Below, in pieces: positions 36,001 to 49,700 of a stretch of DNA of 64,000 nucleotides. Below the pieces are notes generated by a model. That model made no database searches. It saw nothing but the letters and a program-made list of their open reading frames with translations, and was not told where the DNA came from. The DNA comes from Setaria digitata. Lineage: Eukaryota; Nematoda; Chromadorea; Rhabditida; Setariidae. Position numbers and translations under genes: made by a program. The DNA is taken from assembly GCA_003640385.1 (NCBI GenBank), contig RCAB01000083.1, positions 1 through 64,000 on the forward strand, written 5' to 3'. Positions within the stretch are counted from its first letter, which is position 1; each line of letters begins with the position of its first letter.

Positions 36001-38580
36001 TTGTTTTAAGCCTTCATAACCTTCATAACACTGCAAAAGAACTTTAACAGAATTAAATTTTAATAGGATATTCGACCGGTTTAAAAAAGGGAAACTAAAG
36101 TTATTGGTTTTTAAAAAACTTTGGTAACTTCTACTTCAAAAAATTTCACACAATAAGAAAAATATTTCATAAACATTTCTCTGTAATGAGAATACTAAAT
36201 TTTGATAGAAATTTCAAGTCTCGGTTATATTATATGATTTAAGCATAAAATTTATTTTTACCGAAAAATTGAGATGAATTTCTGAATCTTAGTGATCTCA
36301 GCGACCGCATGAAACAAATGCAAAATCAGGAAATTTTGGGCTCACTTGAAGAATAAAGTTGAAAGCAATTCAGTGAATTCTCAGTAGACATTTCCATTCT
36401 CATCTTGGCGTAAAAACTAACGTTGAAAGTGTAAATGCTAGGAGAAATAATCAATCAAAAACTTAATTTGCATCATTCAACTAATATACTACACCCATTT
36501 CTTTTTATTTCTGCTAAATGGAAATATTGGAAAAGCTAAACTAAACAGATGCCATGCCATCAACAAGTTTGACTGTGACAGAATGAAGTTAGCTGAATAC
36601 AGATGAACTGAAAAGAATCAGCTTGCGAGGAAAAGATTAGAAAATGCTGGGATTATTGGCTTCTGGCTTGTTTCCACATCACACGAAAGCCTCTTTAAAT
36701 GTGGGAACAAATGTTGGAGCTGTCAAATTAAGCATTAAAACTGTTCACAGAAGCAGTGAAACAAACAGCAATGAATTGTTAAAAGTTTGATCCTCTCTGT
36801 CCTGAGAAGCTTCAAATCAATCATAACCTGCCTGACTTTCATCGTTTAACTATTAGGCTTTCTGCACTTTTTAACTTTTCTCTTGCTAAATATTTAAAAA
36901 TCCTATCTGCTATGATATTACTTTATCACACCAATTTTTGAGAAAAAAATTTCTTCCTTATCGATAATAAAATGGAGTGAAGAAAGATCCGCATATTGAT
37001 GGTGAAGAAAGATTTCTGTTCTTGTCTTGCTCCTCCAAGACTGAAAGGTGAACGAATGGAATCACCAAAGAGTATCTAAGGTTTTATAAAATCAGAAAGA
37101 GAAGAGAAATTAGGCAGAATTCCGAGGGAATCATAACAGCAATGATTTAATTTCTCAAAGATTTTACTGTCATAAATTGACGCCCAATTGTAGGTAATAA
37201 GACATGACAAAACGTCCCACCACATCCGGTAATATTTTTCAACAAGATTCAGTGCGCCAATTATTGGTAATCTGAGTGAACATCGTCTAGTGCCATAATA
37301 GCAATAAGATAAAAAAACCCATAAATAATTCATTCAATAAGTTGATGAAGAGCATTCAAATTTGGTCGTTTACTAAAAGTGAATTTATGTTTAGTAATTA
37401 TAATGTGTCCTCTGAATTGTCAACTAAAAGTAAGTTTCTTTACATTCCTCAGTAGACATGTCAATAATAATAATTCTTCAGTCATATAAAGTTTTCTGGT
37501 TTAAAAATTTTTTGTGGCAAAAAAAAAAAATTTCTTCCTAGTGAAGCATAATTATTTGCAATCGTTTTCTTCCCTTCCTCCGTAATGAGTTGAACAAAAA
37601 TCTGATTTTCGCTGAAGGTTCATGAAAATTTCCGTTTGTTTGCTAGCATCAAATATAAGTTATTCTTTTTTCATGGAATGATCTAAGTCACAAGCTATTT
37701 TTGAAAGATATTGTACCGAATAATAAGACAATGGTAAGGACTTCATTCCGAAGGCTTTTTAATTGTTAAAATTACAATGAAGAACGAAAATTGTAGAGAT
37801 GATTAGCAAAAGAATAAAGCAATTTAGGGAAGAAATAAGTAGAAGCAAAAGTAAAAATGCCACCTAAGTTCATTACAGAAAATATTTTATGCCAAAATGA
37901 TATTTTAAAAAACAATATGTGCTAAATAGACAAACTTAAATAAGTCAGGCAAAATCAAAGTGACTACATTTTAGCAGAAAAAAAATGAGCCATACTCAAT
38001 ATTCCACGTCTAATACTTTTCAGAGGTATTCAGCTATCCTGGAGAAGCAGTGATAAGGATATTGATACTGACTGAAGTATGATATTAATACATCAATTTT
38101 ACTAATAACGAGAACAAACATCCAATGTTGAAAATAGTTTATCTACTTAACTGTTAATTAATGACTGGTTTTTTAGGAAGGATTCCGCTGCATTTTGATT
38201 ATATTTGGATTAATGATCAATTTATGACTTGTTCGAGTATTCTTCATACTCACATGTGCAAATTAATGAATTTTTATCTTAGCCTCATAAGATAAGCAAA
38301 TAAATGCGATCATTATTTGGCCGACTGTTCAAGTTGAATTAAATGATGAGTTTTTTACGGCGTAATTAAAATATGTGACTTTCGTTGGGTTAGGGTATTG
38401 GAGATTGGGTAAAAAACTGTGATCCAGCAAAATGTAGTGAAAATGTTTGCTTTTTTAGACTTTAGATTTTAAACTCATTTTTTAAAATTAAAATTTTTTC
38501 CTCCAACAAATCATGAAATTATTTGAGAAAAATAAACAAGAAAAAAAATATATAGAGATGCAAAACTGAAAGCACACATA
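29405..38580. other. Gene-poor AT-rich intergenic region
   Basis: Nine kilobases with no exon I can support on either strand. It lies upstream of the synaptotagmin-like gene start (29404) and downstream of the TSP1 gene, so it should include the promoter of the former. The only structured element is the trinucleotide repeat with an assembly gap at 32903-33036. The minus open stretch at 37076-37333 has no recognisable domain. Confidence 0.5.
32903..33036. repeat. (TAA)n microsatellite containing a 51-base assembly gap
   Basis: An AAT/TAA trinucleotide array runs into unknown bases (32922-32972) and out again on the other side, with a few interruptions at the end. The gap is probably an unresolved repeat length rather than missing unique sequence. 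Confidence 0.95.
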
Positions 38581-41500
38581 TTAGGGTACGTAATCTGGAC
38601 ATTGATCATCTGAACAGTTCCTCGTAAGCTGTGAGGTATCCACGTAAATCAAACGGTCTTCAAGTGGTAGTATGCGCATCTGGTAGCATCCACCTGCTTT
38701 CCGTTGTCTTGAATTCTTGTGAATACAGTGGGTCCAATTTTCGAAAGAACTAAGTTTCAGCGGACACCTGGAAGCCTTGCTGTCAATAAGACAGATTTTG
38801 TATTCTACGTGCCACTCAAATCAACTTTCCTTTCACGTATCGACAAATCAACCACAAGTTGGCTTCTCATTTGACACTCAAGTTATTTACGCGATATAAA
38901 TCTTTCTTTCAACACACTTCTTCCAACTACCCCAGTGATGCAAAATGATTAATAAAAGTAAAATTATTCTAATTTCTTCAAATAAGCCATGAAGAATGGT
39001 CACCATTTTCTTAATTTATTCGTTGTATTGAAAAGCTAACCTTTCAGATGGCAAAGTCAAAGGTTATGGGGGTACTGTCACTTATCAGTATTATTGATCC
39101 AGGTGTCAGTTGAAGAGAAGAAAAGCACGGTTGTGTCAAAGTGTCCATATCATTTTTCAGGTAAACTTACCGCTGCAAATTACATGGCGCTTTCTGTATC
39201 AAATCTTTGTTTATATTGCTGGGACACTTAGCGTAACTTCTCCCACGTGACATCACTAGCTTACTTTCGTCTATTTCACGTTTCATCACGGGCATCGGTT
39301 GGCCGTCTGCCCAGCACGTTGCGGAACACTCGGACCACGGCTTAAAACGGTAGAAACACGGCATGTCTTGCTGAAGCAACTGGCTGTGCTGTAATTACAC
39401 GTTAACTTGAAATGATTCAGCTTGTCCGGAAATATTTTGCTACTTTCACATTTCACACTAAAGTAATAGCAATGTTATTAAATTTAAATGGAAATTAATT
39501 TTTCGTGTTTTTCTATTTGGAAGTTAATCTTTCTTCATCTTGTAACGAACCTTAATTTTAAGGCCTAGCAACCAAAAAGAACTTGTCACAATAAGCAAGA
39601 GGACAAATAAGTTCATTATTGTCAGAATACAATTGATTATCGACAGCACTCGTACTTGCTTATTGCGGACTAGGGGAGCGATGCGCTGCAAATTTTACTG
39701 TGATTGACTAATAAGAGAAGAGTTTAAGGAAAAAATTATATTAAAATGAATCCATCGTATTGGAAAATTATTGTATAAATCAACAATCATAAGCTTTTTT
39801 ACAGTTCTTAAATTATTGGTGGTTCCATCGTGTTTGGCTTCTCTCTTTCCTGGCTCTTCTTCCTAGCACACCCCAATTTTCATTAGCAGGATGTTTGAGG
39901 GTCAGAAGAGTTCAGAATTAGAATCTGCTTGACGAGATATAACTCACATGGTACCAGGATGAAAATGATGAGGAACCCTTAGTACTGACCGAGGAACCTT
40001 CATAACCTTCCGATAAGTCAGAGAGCTGGAAATAAATAGTATTTGTTCTAATTAAATCAGGGTCCACTTCAAGACAAGAAAATATGAAATTTTCAAAAAA
40101 ATTGAAAAATGTATGTGACAGGTGAAGCCACCTCTTCTGTATCAGCACCTACAGCAGCCGAAGCGACAATCTTCTCCTCCACGATCGATGGTTCTTCTTC
40201 GGCTTGTTGTGCTGGGGTTGGATTCAGAGGTTGTTTGGTTTTTCCCATTAGTCGACTAGCTTTAAGCCTAAATTAACGAAATAAGGAAAAATTTCGCAAA
40301 AGAAAGCAATTCTCTAAATTAAATGACTAGTTAATTAAAACATGAAAGGCATGGAAAATTATATATATCGCGATATAATAGTTTACATAAATGAAATACA
40401 CTTGTGAACTATACTACAGAAACTAAAATGAATTTCATAAATTCTGGAAAATGATGAGAAAATTCTTTGCAAAAGAGGAAAGCCACTCGCTGTTGCAGAC
40501 TGAGATTATATAGTTTCCTGCATTCGTAATTACTGTCAAAAGGAATTTCCTTCGACATGACTTGTCTCATAGAGGCCATTTTGACAAGAAATAAAAAAAA
40601 ACATGGAAGCCATTGAAATTGTACCTAAAATGAGTACTGCTGAGACAAGACAACAAATGAGTAAGATGACCGATTGCGGGGGTAACAATTCCAGAAGTGG
40701 CAGTGTATCTGATTTTAACAACTATTTAGAAGAACTTTTATGCAAATTTCGCTCATCGCAGTTATTCTCATGCAGAAAATGATAAAAATATTGAGAGAAT
40801 CTTCTAGCAAATAAAATTACAAAACACAGCTGATGTTGAAACAACGCAAATATTAATCTTCCATTTCGCCATAGATAATTCATTTCATTATTGGTTTTAC
40901 ATTTGAATTTTACATTTCTTATTTTTCTTTTCCGAAATATTTGAATCACGCACCATTTAGTAGTCATTTTCTAGCCAGCATTCAATCATCCACTCATATT
41001 ATACAGAGGAAAAAATTTTTTTTTGAAATACAATTTAATTTGTTTTATGCCAAAAAGAGAAGTGAAGCAGCTGGAAATGTCAGTGAAGCGACAATGTTGC
41101 GTTTTTTTTCTTGCTGCCTCTGTTTTATTATAATTTCTACGGCAGTTTGAGGCGAAAGTGCAATAATTTTGAAAACTAAAAGCTGTCTTTCGCATATATC
41201 TTTGGCTAAAATGTGTAAGCTAGCTAACTTCTCGCATCCAGCTCACAATCATAATCTTTTTTCATTAGTAACTTCAAAGAATTATCACTACCCACTTCCG
41301 ATGATACCGAGGTCACATGATATTAATTTTACAAATCTTATCATTCTAGTAACATCATCGAGAAGCCTGAATGATTGTCTCACGAACAGCTGATTCCTGC
41401 GTTTAGTTGGAATAATAGTCTTGGCGGAAATTGCATTAACAACTGCAAGAGAAAACAAAGAATAATTACTGCAAACATTTTTCTAATTTCAATTAATTTA

Positions 41501-42430
41501 CTATTTGCAAACTGCTTAAGCGCTGATATTCATCTATTATCATACAGTGCCAAGAATTACTGTACGTTAAGAAAAACGAATTGGTTGATGGTGACTTCTT
41601 TTTCCATTCGAAATCTTTCTTTCAAAGTCTAAAATGTAGAACTAATTTACGAAAAAAATAGTTGGGCACAAAACAAAATATGAATTACCGGAGATTCTTC
41701 CCATACTTCATTTTCCAATCGGTTATCAACCCTGAACGATATAAAACTGTAAAACGTCAAGAAAAGCTTTGTTTCGGACAAAAATTGTCTTTCAAATGGC
41801 AGTGATCCATTTTCCTATCAGTCTTGTCAAATAAACTGTGTTATTAATACACACCTTCTTTCTATTTTACACTGAGTGATTTTAATTCACGCGAGCTTCG
41901 AGATCATTGAACTAGTCGAGTAGTTCTGTGATTTCAATAATCTTCAAAAATAATGTTCATTCTTCCAAGAAAAAAAAAGAATTTTCTGAAGAAAAAAATG
42001 TTTTTCGTAATCCTTCTGAAAAGTGTGCAGTTGGTGAAAACTAGAAAATGTCATAATAACATGTATTTGTGTTATAGGCAACACAAAGTATCAAAGGGTG
42101 CCAAAGATTTTAACGTATGATATCATACCGACTGATACTGATAATGACAATAATAACAATATTAGTAATAATGATAATATGATAACAACAATAACATTAA
42201 TAATATTAATAATAATAATAATAACAATAATAATAATAATAACAATGATAATAATAATAAAATAATAATAGTAATAATAAAATAGTAGCAGATAAAAAAC
42301 TTTTTTGTAGTGGCCTCTTCATTTCTAAATGATATTTGATCACGAAATTCAATTGTGCCTTGTACTGCTTTCCAACTGTGAAATATTTTATTTTGGGACG
42401 CACATCCTGCCAACAAATATTGATTTTTCG
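38581..42430 (-). CDS. Thrombospondin type-1 (TSP1) module protein, probably secreted
   Basis: Extracellular-type protein with two C-terminal TSP1-like modules and a novel N-terminal region. Exons, 5' to 3': 42430-42301, 41731-41689, 41442-41384, 40708-40625, 40267-40132, 40025-39948, 39388-39171, 38767-38581. Every phase matches, giving at least 311 codons. The first TSP1 contains PWSECSATCWADG and ends APCNLQRCP; the second contains FENWTHC, GGCYQM and NCSDDQCPDY before the stop. Upstream are a hydrophilic segment with VWEESP and CASQNKIFHSW, a Ser/Gly-rich stretch (SSVSTKGSSSFSSWYH) and a Glu/Ala-rich stretch. I do not recognise the N-terminal half. A candidate first exon at 42870-42852 (MRLQHF) joins in phase but is weak, and no clear signal peptide was found. 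The donor at 42300 (GTTTTT) is weak and abuts a microsatellite. Role unknown; TSP1 modules usually bind matrix or other extracellular proteins. Confidence 0.75.
42138..42290. repeat. Interrupted (AAT)n microsatellite
   Basis: AAT/AAC trinucleotide array of about 150 bases in the TSP1 gene's intron between 42300 and 41732, ending just inside the donor site. It creates spurious long open frames of Leu, Ile or Tyr on the minus strand. Length variation here could affect splicing of the neighbouring weak donor (inference). Confidence 0.9.
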
Positions 42431-43691
42431 CTGCAATAGACAAGGTATTTCGAAAATTTTTCGGTCATGGGTTTCAACACGAAAAGTCAGTAAGTATGTG
42501 TTCTTGTTTTTTGTTTGTTTTGACGAATAGTACTCTCTAGCCTTCCCCGCTCTCTGCCCCAGGTATGTTTACAGAAGATAAAGGGCAAAGAGTAAAAGAG
42601 TAAACAGTGGTAACGTATTTGTACAGGAAAACTTGGTAGTCAGTATTCTGAAGATTAGTTTTACGTGAACAGTAAGTTATGGCAGTTTTTCATAGTCTGA
42701 AAATACATGTCTGTGCCACGTCATAACTTTCTGCTTCTGTCTTCCGTCACGTCATACGTCTTAGCATGTATCCTTCCTAGTTTCCGGAAATGATTACGTA
42801 TGCCACGCCATCCCTGCCCGTTGATCTGTCACATTTTCTTGACACTCCTACCAAAATGTTGAAGCCTCATGCACCTCCAGTTCCTTTTATTGTTCACAGT
42901 CCTTCAAATTACCTTTATGACATTGTGCGTCCCACTCACTGATAATTGTGAATATTACAAACAATCCTCAACTTTCTGCACTGGCTTTTGTCGTTACCTT
43001 TGCGCTATTTGTAGTGATGCGGCAATCGATACACTGATAAGTCAAAAAAGTTGTGAAACACAAATATTCGCTTGGCTATTGTAAACTAATTTATTACATA
43101 CAGCCATCTCAAATTACTGTATTATTGTCCCTATGTCGCCATATCGATGAAAGTATAATATTTCTGAGTTGATCAGTGAACCTTTTTTTGTTTTGTTTAG
43201 TTTGGATCATATCCAATGAATAATTAAGTATACATGTAAATAGGACTCAGTGCACTTCTTATTAAAAATCGTCGATATATTTCATTTAGCGATTAGCTAT
43301 GCATTTTTCTGAAACAAGTGCTGGAAGAGATTTAGCAAATGTGTATAGATGACAATTGCTGTGGTTTATTTGTCACTTACTCCACGTCATCACATTTTGT
43401 TTGATAGGTTCTGATAAATTTTTCTTTCATTAGTATTTTAATGACTGATTTCGGTAGGTTTTGCTGGAAATTTCAATAAATAACGGAAAATCACGTCTCT
43501 TTTGACTTTTTATCATCATTATGATGAAATTAGATGCCAAGACTTCTGGAATCGAAAACGTTTAACAAAATGATTCATCGATGTGCAGTTTTTTTTCTAC
43601 TGTTCCGTTAAAAAGAAAGGTGAAGGTGCTGTAGCTAAGCTGAATTGTACATCTCTGCGATCTTAGAAGATGCAATAAAAAAGGAAAAGGT

Positions 43692-43710
43692 GATTTCAGC
43701 AACGAATAAC
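43692..43710 (+). promoter_or_regulatory. Possible trans-splice acceptor of the LPGAT1-like gene
   Basis: GATTTCAG ends at 43699, 11 bases before the ATG, with no candidate upstream coding exon. In nematodes such a site just before the start codon is often where a spliced leader is added. It could equally be the end of a 5' UTR intron. Confidence 0.35.
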
Positions 43711-46700
43711 ATGGCGACACTTTCTTCAATACCAGCACCAGATATGCGTCCACATTCACCTTACAGACCACCGGGTGATAAATCTGCATGGTCAACTAAA
43801 ACTAATTTGGAACGGTGAAGTGTTGGTTCTTTTTTAGGGTGTAGAACTTTGTAGACGATTTGAAGTTCGCAAGTTTTGAAAGTACTGGATGTTCCTTTTT
43901 GTTTTTATAGTGAAAAAAAAAAAAAAAGTACATTAGATTATAAGTGGAAGATGTAACTGCATACTCCTGGAGATCAGATTTTAGAGCTTTCTTTTTCTAT
44001 TGATATGTCATATATGAGATAGTTTCTGCAAGACGGAGGATTTATTTTTCAGGATTATTTGGATTCTGCAAACTCCATTTCGTACCCTGTTGTGTCTGTC
44101 AAATGTTACCGTCTTTTTTGCAACCTACTTTGGCTTCATGCTTCCGATTCTTTGGGCCAGGTCTTTATGGTGAAAGTTTTTGAAATTTTATTACTGATGT
44201 GAAGTCTTTCACTTCAAATCCATGCAATTAAGCTTTAGGGAGATGAATAATTCTGATCACCGTTTTCACTTTATTTTAGTAATTATTTTTAATTCAAAAA
44301 AAAAAAAAAATGGATGGTATATTTATGTTCAGGCCCAGGTTATATTGGTTTTATGAAGGAAAACTGTACTGCTGGTTGCAGGCTTTCATTGGTTATGCTG
44401 GTTACACTGCTGGATATGACGGTCGGTTTTGTTTCCTTTGTCTTTAATACTCCTCGATCCTTTTTAAATCTTTTGGAATATTTTCAGTATATGAATGCGG
44501 TGATGATGTTAGGAAATTATGTGTCGATGAACGAATCATCCTAATGTGCAATCATCAAAGTACAGCAGATGTTCCGATTTTGATGACTACCCTTCAAAGC
44601 AAAGGAGTTGCCAGTAGAAAGGTTCGGTATCATAGTGGTCACTATTCGGTGTTGCTAGTAAAGGATTTGTCATAACTGATTTGTCATAACGTGAACTATG
44701 TCAGTTTACCTATTTTTTTTTTTAATTTCTGTTTGTTATTAGCTTAAAAAATTGGTACTAAAAAGATAATTTAAGCATTGGGAATAGAACATTTTTTTCA
44801 GACTTTGTGGTTAATGGATGTCATGTTTCGATGGACACCTTTTGGAATTATTGGTCAAATGCATGGTGATTATTTTATTAAGCAGGGAAAAGCGACACGG
44901 GAAAAGGAGCTAGTTCGTTTGAAGGATCATTTGCGGAAAGTTTTTTGGGATCGTGACCGGCGGTGGATTATTCTGTTTCCTGAAGGCGGTTTTTACTACA
45001 AAAGAATTGAGTCCAGTCAGAGGTAATTGAATTGACAGTCTTGTTCGTAAGTTCCGATTATTCATTTAGAGCTTAACAAGTTTTGACTTTGATGATGAAG
45101 GGAAAAAGGAGAAAATTTCATGTCAAATTCGAAAAGATTTTCTGAACTAAAATTTCGTACTAAATTTGCAAAACTTGGGATTCTATCAGGGATTTTATAT
45201 CTTTGGTCTGTACCTTGTATTGAGGTTCATGTTCTTGGTTGCAGAGAAATTTCTGCTAATAGCAATAAAAAAAACAGCACAGCAATTGCTAGAGAAAATA
45301 TGCGAATTTGATGGTCTACTATTAGAATTAATGGAAATTTAGGTCTAAGTTTTACAGTATTTATATTTAGATATGGTCGTGAACATGGCTACCCGCATTT
45401 GGAACATGCAACATTACCCCGTTACGGCGCTGTTAAAGCAATTATGGAAGAAGTTGGCCCAAAAAAAGGCTATGAATATAAAGATGGTATGGTAATGTCT
45501 GAAAATGGTAGTAAATTACAACTTATTCGAGATACAGTTGGAGCGATTAGAGAAAAAAAATACATTAAAGGTTTATTTTCTACTTATCCTTTTAACACTC
45601 TGTTTTTATATGAGTTGTTTGTGGTTACTGAGTTTGGGCCTTCAGAGCATTAATTCTGGCACTGTAAATTTCCTAAACGCATTCAAAATATTTGAAGAAA
45701 TTCTTTTGCAGGAAAATAGGAAGATAACCCTTCTCCGTTGTCATTCATAAATACTTTCTATTTTATAGTTGTTTCCTTCTCATTTCATCTTATTTGGCGC
45801 CTGCTGTTACGTTTTTTATGTTAAACACATGAAAGAATTTAAAAAAATATATATATATTTTTGATTATCCTGAACAAAAATGAACCGGTGATTTGAAAAC
45901 GCATTTAGTATATTGTGAACATAAGCTATCTGATAATCAGTGAAACATTTTGTGGTATTCCGAACTGAGTTTTATAAGTTTCGAAAAGTTCAATTAAGGC
46001 TTTGATATAAAGTCCGTGTAGAAGGTCTATTTCTTCTTCTTTTGGATTTTCCGTCTTCATTACAGGTATAGGTGTTCCAATGACACTGTTGACAGGTTTG
46101 CTGAAAACTGACACTCTGAATCTATGGTAACAGAAATTTTTTTTGAAAAATCACGGATCACTTTTGCTTCATACTGGAAACAGAATTTTTCTAAAGATTG
46201 CCTTGGAAAAAATTAGCAGTTAAATTACGAGTTAAGAGGAATGATATATGTTCGGTACCATAAACCTCTGTGTAGTCCTTTCTTAGTAGAAATCTTTTTA
46301 TGGCTGGCTGGTTCATTTTAGATACCATCCGTTAATTTAAGTTGTTTGAGTCTCTTTTTCGCTATTTGCTAATTTAAATTTTTTATTTAGAAATGGATTT
46401 TGAAACATACCTATAAGGAAGCAATCCAAAACTACTAAACAGTCCACAGCCATGACATATTGGCAATGAATATTTTATAATTTTCTTCGCTTTATTTTGA
46501 AATCGCCGTAGATAAGATCCTTCGGGATTATTAACCTAAAAATAGTCTCTTTTTATTTGCTTTTTCCTTTCACATAATTAAGCAAATTTTTTAGAGAAGC
46601 CATGAATATTCTTTTTAAACTGTTTCTTGCCTGTTCGAAAAGTTCGTTTTCTCCAAAACAGTACATTGGCACTAGTTGGGCACCTGTTTCTAATGCAATC

Positions 46701-49700
46701 TTTATGAAGCCTTTCCGTTTGCTGAGTGTCAAAATATGACTACCCGGGTGTGCATCTAACGCTTCTTCCGCTCCTCCTAAAATTTGTTCACTGAATAATG
46801 ACGCTTTCAGTATAATTTTGTCCAAACTTTTCCTGTACTGAAAACTTTTAAAAAAATCTTTTGGGACGATAATCAATGCATCCTTAAAGATGTATTTGCA
46901 CAGTGACAGCCCAAATTTCACAAGTTTCAATTACTATGCATTAATAACTTGCCTACGATAAGTACAACTATGTTGTCGACGGAGCTGTCGGTGTTCAGTA
47001 CAAAGTGTAGACTCTCTTTACTGCAATCAATTAGTCCATGAAGCATTGCCCATTCGCGACGCAGTGGTGTCCAGAATTGTGATACCAGTGTGCATACTCG
47101 AACAGTCATTCCGGGAAGTTTATCAAACAGTCCGGTACCATTAGTTAGAAAATTGGCACACGTATTAAGTGAAATAATTCCATGTGGGTGCGAACCGATA
47201 AGGTAGTTCTGCAATTTTCAATTTCTCGACAAATCTTTCCTTACTGGTCTGATTTTTGATTTTATGTATTTTCTTAAATTCTCTCAGTTTTCTTTACAAT
47301 TAAATTTACTTTTCCGGTTATTAAGGGAGTAGTTATATGTAACTGGATTGGGAAGTAGCTGGCAAAATATTGATGGATAGATCGTGTTCGACACCATCTC
47401 GATGGATAACCACCACGTTTAGGAGATTTGAAATCATAAATAAACCATGTCAAATATAGTAGAATGATGGGCCACCAGGATGTTATAATCTGAAAATAAC
47501 ATAGTTGCTTATTGTTGTTATCTATATTTGGACTGTGAATTGTCAGGCAGTTGGATTATCGTAGTACTTAATATTTTCACACCACCGAAGATATTTCATG
47601 TTCAACGCATAGTGGCAGCAGTGCATAAATTTTATTATTTTAATAATTCAGTGCAGTAAACGTCAGTCTCGAAATGATTTCAATTCGAAATTAAATGTAA
47701 GGAGATCAAAATTAAGTATTTTCGGAATGGATTACCATGTAAATAAATAAAAATAGAACAATAAGAGGCATCAGAAATATGACTGATAAATGATAGCATA
47801 CTGCAGTTCTTTGTAGACTTTGCCGTATTACATTATGCAGCCAAACATTAGTTGGATTTTTACCCGCTGAAGCTGAAGTGAGAGAATGGTATGTCTTTGA
47901 AATAGTTAAAATGAATGATTTGAGATTTAAAACATTTCCATGCTCTTTTTCGTTTCCTCAGGAAATGAAATGTTATCGTTATCCACATTTTGCTTACTTA
48001 TGGCTTATTTTTTACTTGGTTAGCAAGTTAACTGAAATAGACTCAGGTAAAGGAACTCACCTGAACATGAAGACGGATGGCATCCCTCCATAGCAAGGCG
48101 CTTATGAAAAACAGTCTGAATGTTATGAGACACTCACCTGCTAATCTTTAATTTTGCTAATAAGGAATAGAAATTAGTGCTCTGTGAGTGAGTCTTTTTG
48201 ATTATTATTTGCAATTCATTGATCAGAGATCACGAATATCATAGTATAAAAATCGATAAAAATATTTGGGGGAGGAGGGATGCAAGGGAAGACAGAGAGA
48301 GAGAGAGAGGTACCTGATTGCATGCTTTGAATTGCAGGAGGGAAGGTGAGAGTGATTCCTGAAGCGGTTTCCGATATTGAACGGGAAATTTAGGTGATGC
48401 ACGATAACAGCAGTGGAATGAACGCACATCTCTTCGCACAGAAGCGATTCTCATTAATTGTTTCGTAAGCTGCCAGAACTTGGCTTTGCACCTTAAATTT
48501 CAAACGAATTTTGTCACACCATAAAATCGCTTAATACATACAGGCAGGAAGGAGCCCAACCGTCTACATTTTCGTTAAGCAGAAATGGCCACATCTACGT
48601 CAGTGCATTATAATTGAGTCCACATAATTTTCAATCAAAACAAACTCTTATTAGATTTTTCCTGTCGAAATTATCAAAATTTGGTTGGTTTAATGGTCGT
48701 CTTTTTTGTATTGTTTCCATATTGTCATATCCACTTTTTTTTTTTTTTTTTTGGAGCCTTCTGACTTAACTTACGAAGAAAATATATACTCAAAGCTGTG
48801 TAGCGATCGATTAGACCTAGAAGGAGAGATTTTTCAGTATCTCAAGTGGGAGCGGGGTTAGCATAGAAAAAGATGATACACTCATTTCCTCAAAGAAAAG
48901 TTGTCGATATTTGTACCTTTAAGTGAAAAAATCACAGATTAAGTTGTGGAAAGCGTGTCAGTAAACGATCTCGCGAGAAAAGAAAAGTAGTTTACGAAAG
49001 TAGTTTTATTTACGTTTGATTTTAATTGTATAATTTTTTGTTACAAATGGCTGCTCCATTTTGAAAAACGTTGTTCGACTGAAAAGGTCTGCTGTATGCT
49101 TGTATAACGGCTCGAGAAATGTTGCAAAAGTAGTTTTTAAGTGAGAAATGAAAGGAGTTAAAGGAGTGAGAGTAGTTAAGTAGCTTAAACATTTGGTTTA
49201 TCCTACTTAAATTTGGTATAGTTTTGAAAGCAGCGAAGATTAATGTTTCATCTTCAAGTTTCATTTGAAAGCATCTAATGCGATGATAGTAAACGTGAAA
49301 GTACATTTGAAGCGTTACACTGGATTATACTAGGCTTTTAATGCTCTGATTATTGATATTAGGGGATTCTTTTCATGAAGTTGTTGTCTGAAAATAATGA
49401 AATGGATAAAACATAAAGATGAAAACAAATTACATTCTTGAGTGGAAAAATATGTTTTGTTTGCCACAAATGAATTTATTTAAAACGGTTTTCCATTTTC
49501 AGAAACACGACCACCAGTTAAGTATGTACTGGATGTAACGATAGCGTATCCCCACAAAATGCCACTTTCACTTTTCACATTGAGCTTTGGTACCCGTGAA
49601 CCATGTGATATTGGCGTCCATTATAAAATTTATGACGCTAGAGATGTGAGTTTTATCAGATTTTTTAAATATTCTCATTACTAAATGTATTTATTCTTGT

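Noticed and set aside
37076..37333. Minus frame with a YDSLGILPNF word, recalling Bel/Pao retrotransposons
   Set aside because: The similarity is a single short word with no catalytic motif, integrase, gag or long terminal repeat nearby.
40536..40721. An apparent transmembrane segment (SVILLICCLVSAVLIL) in the TSP1 gene
   Set aside because: It is read only in a frame that puts a stop at the start of the next exon. The frame that agrees with both neighbouring exons is hydrophilic (YTATSGIVTPAIGHL), so I removed the membrane segment.
42162..42443. Leu/Ile- and Tyr-rich minus-strand frames
   Set aside because: Their C-terminal parts are translation of the (AAT)n microsatellite. Only the part 42301-42430 is a credible exon.
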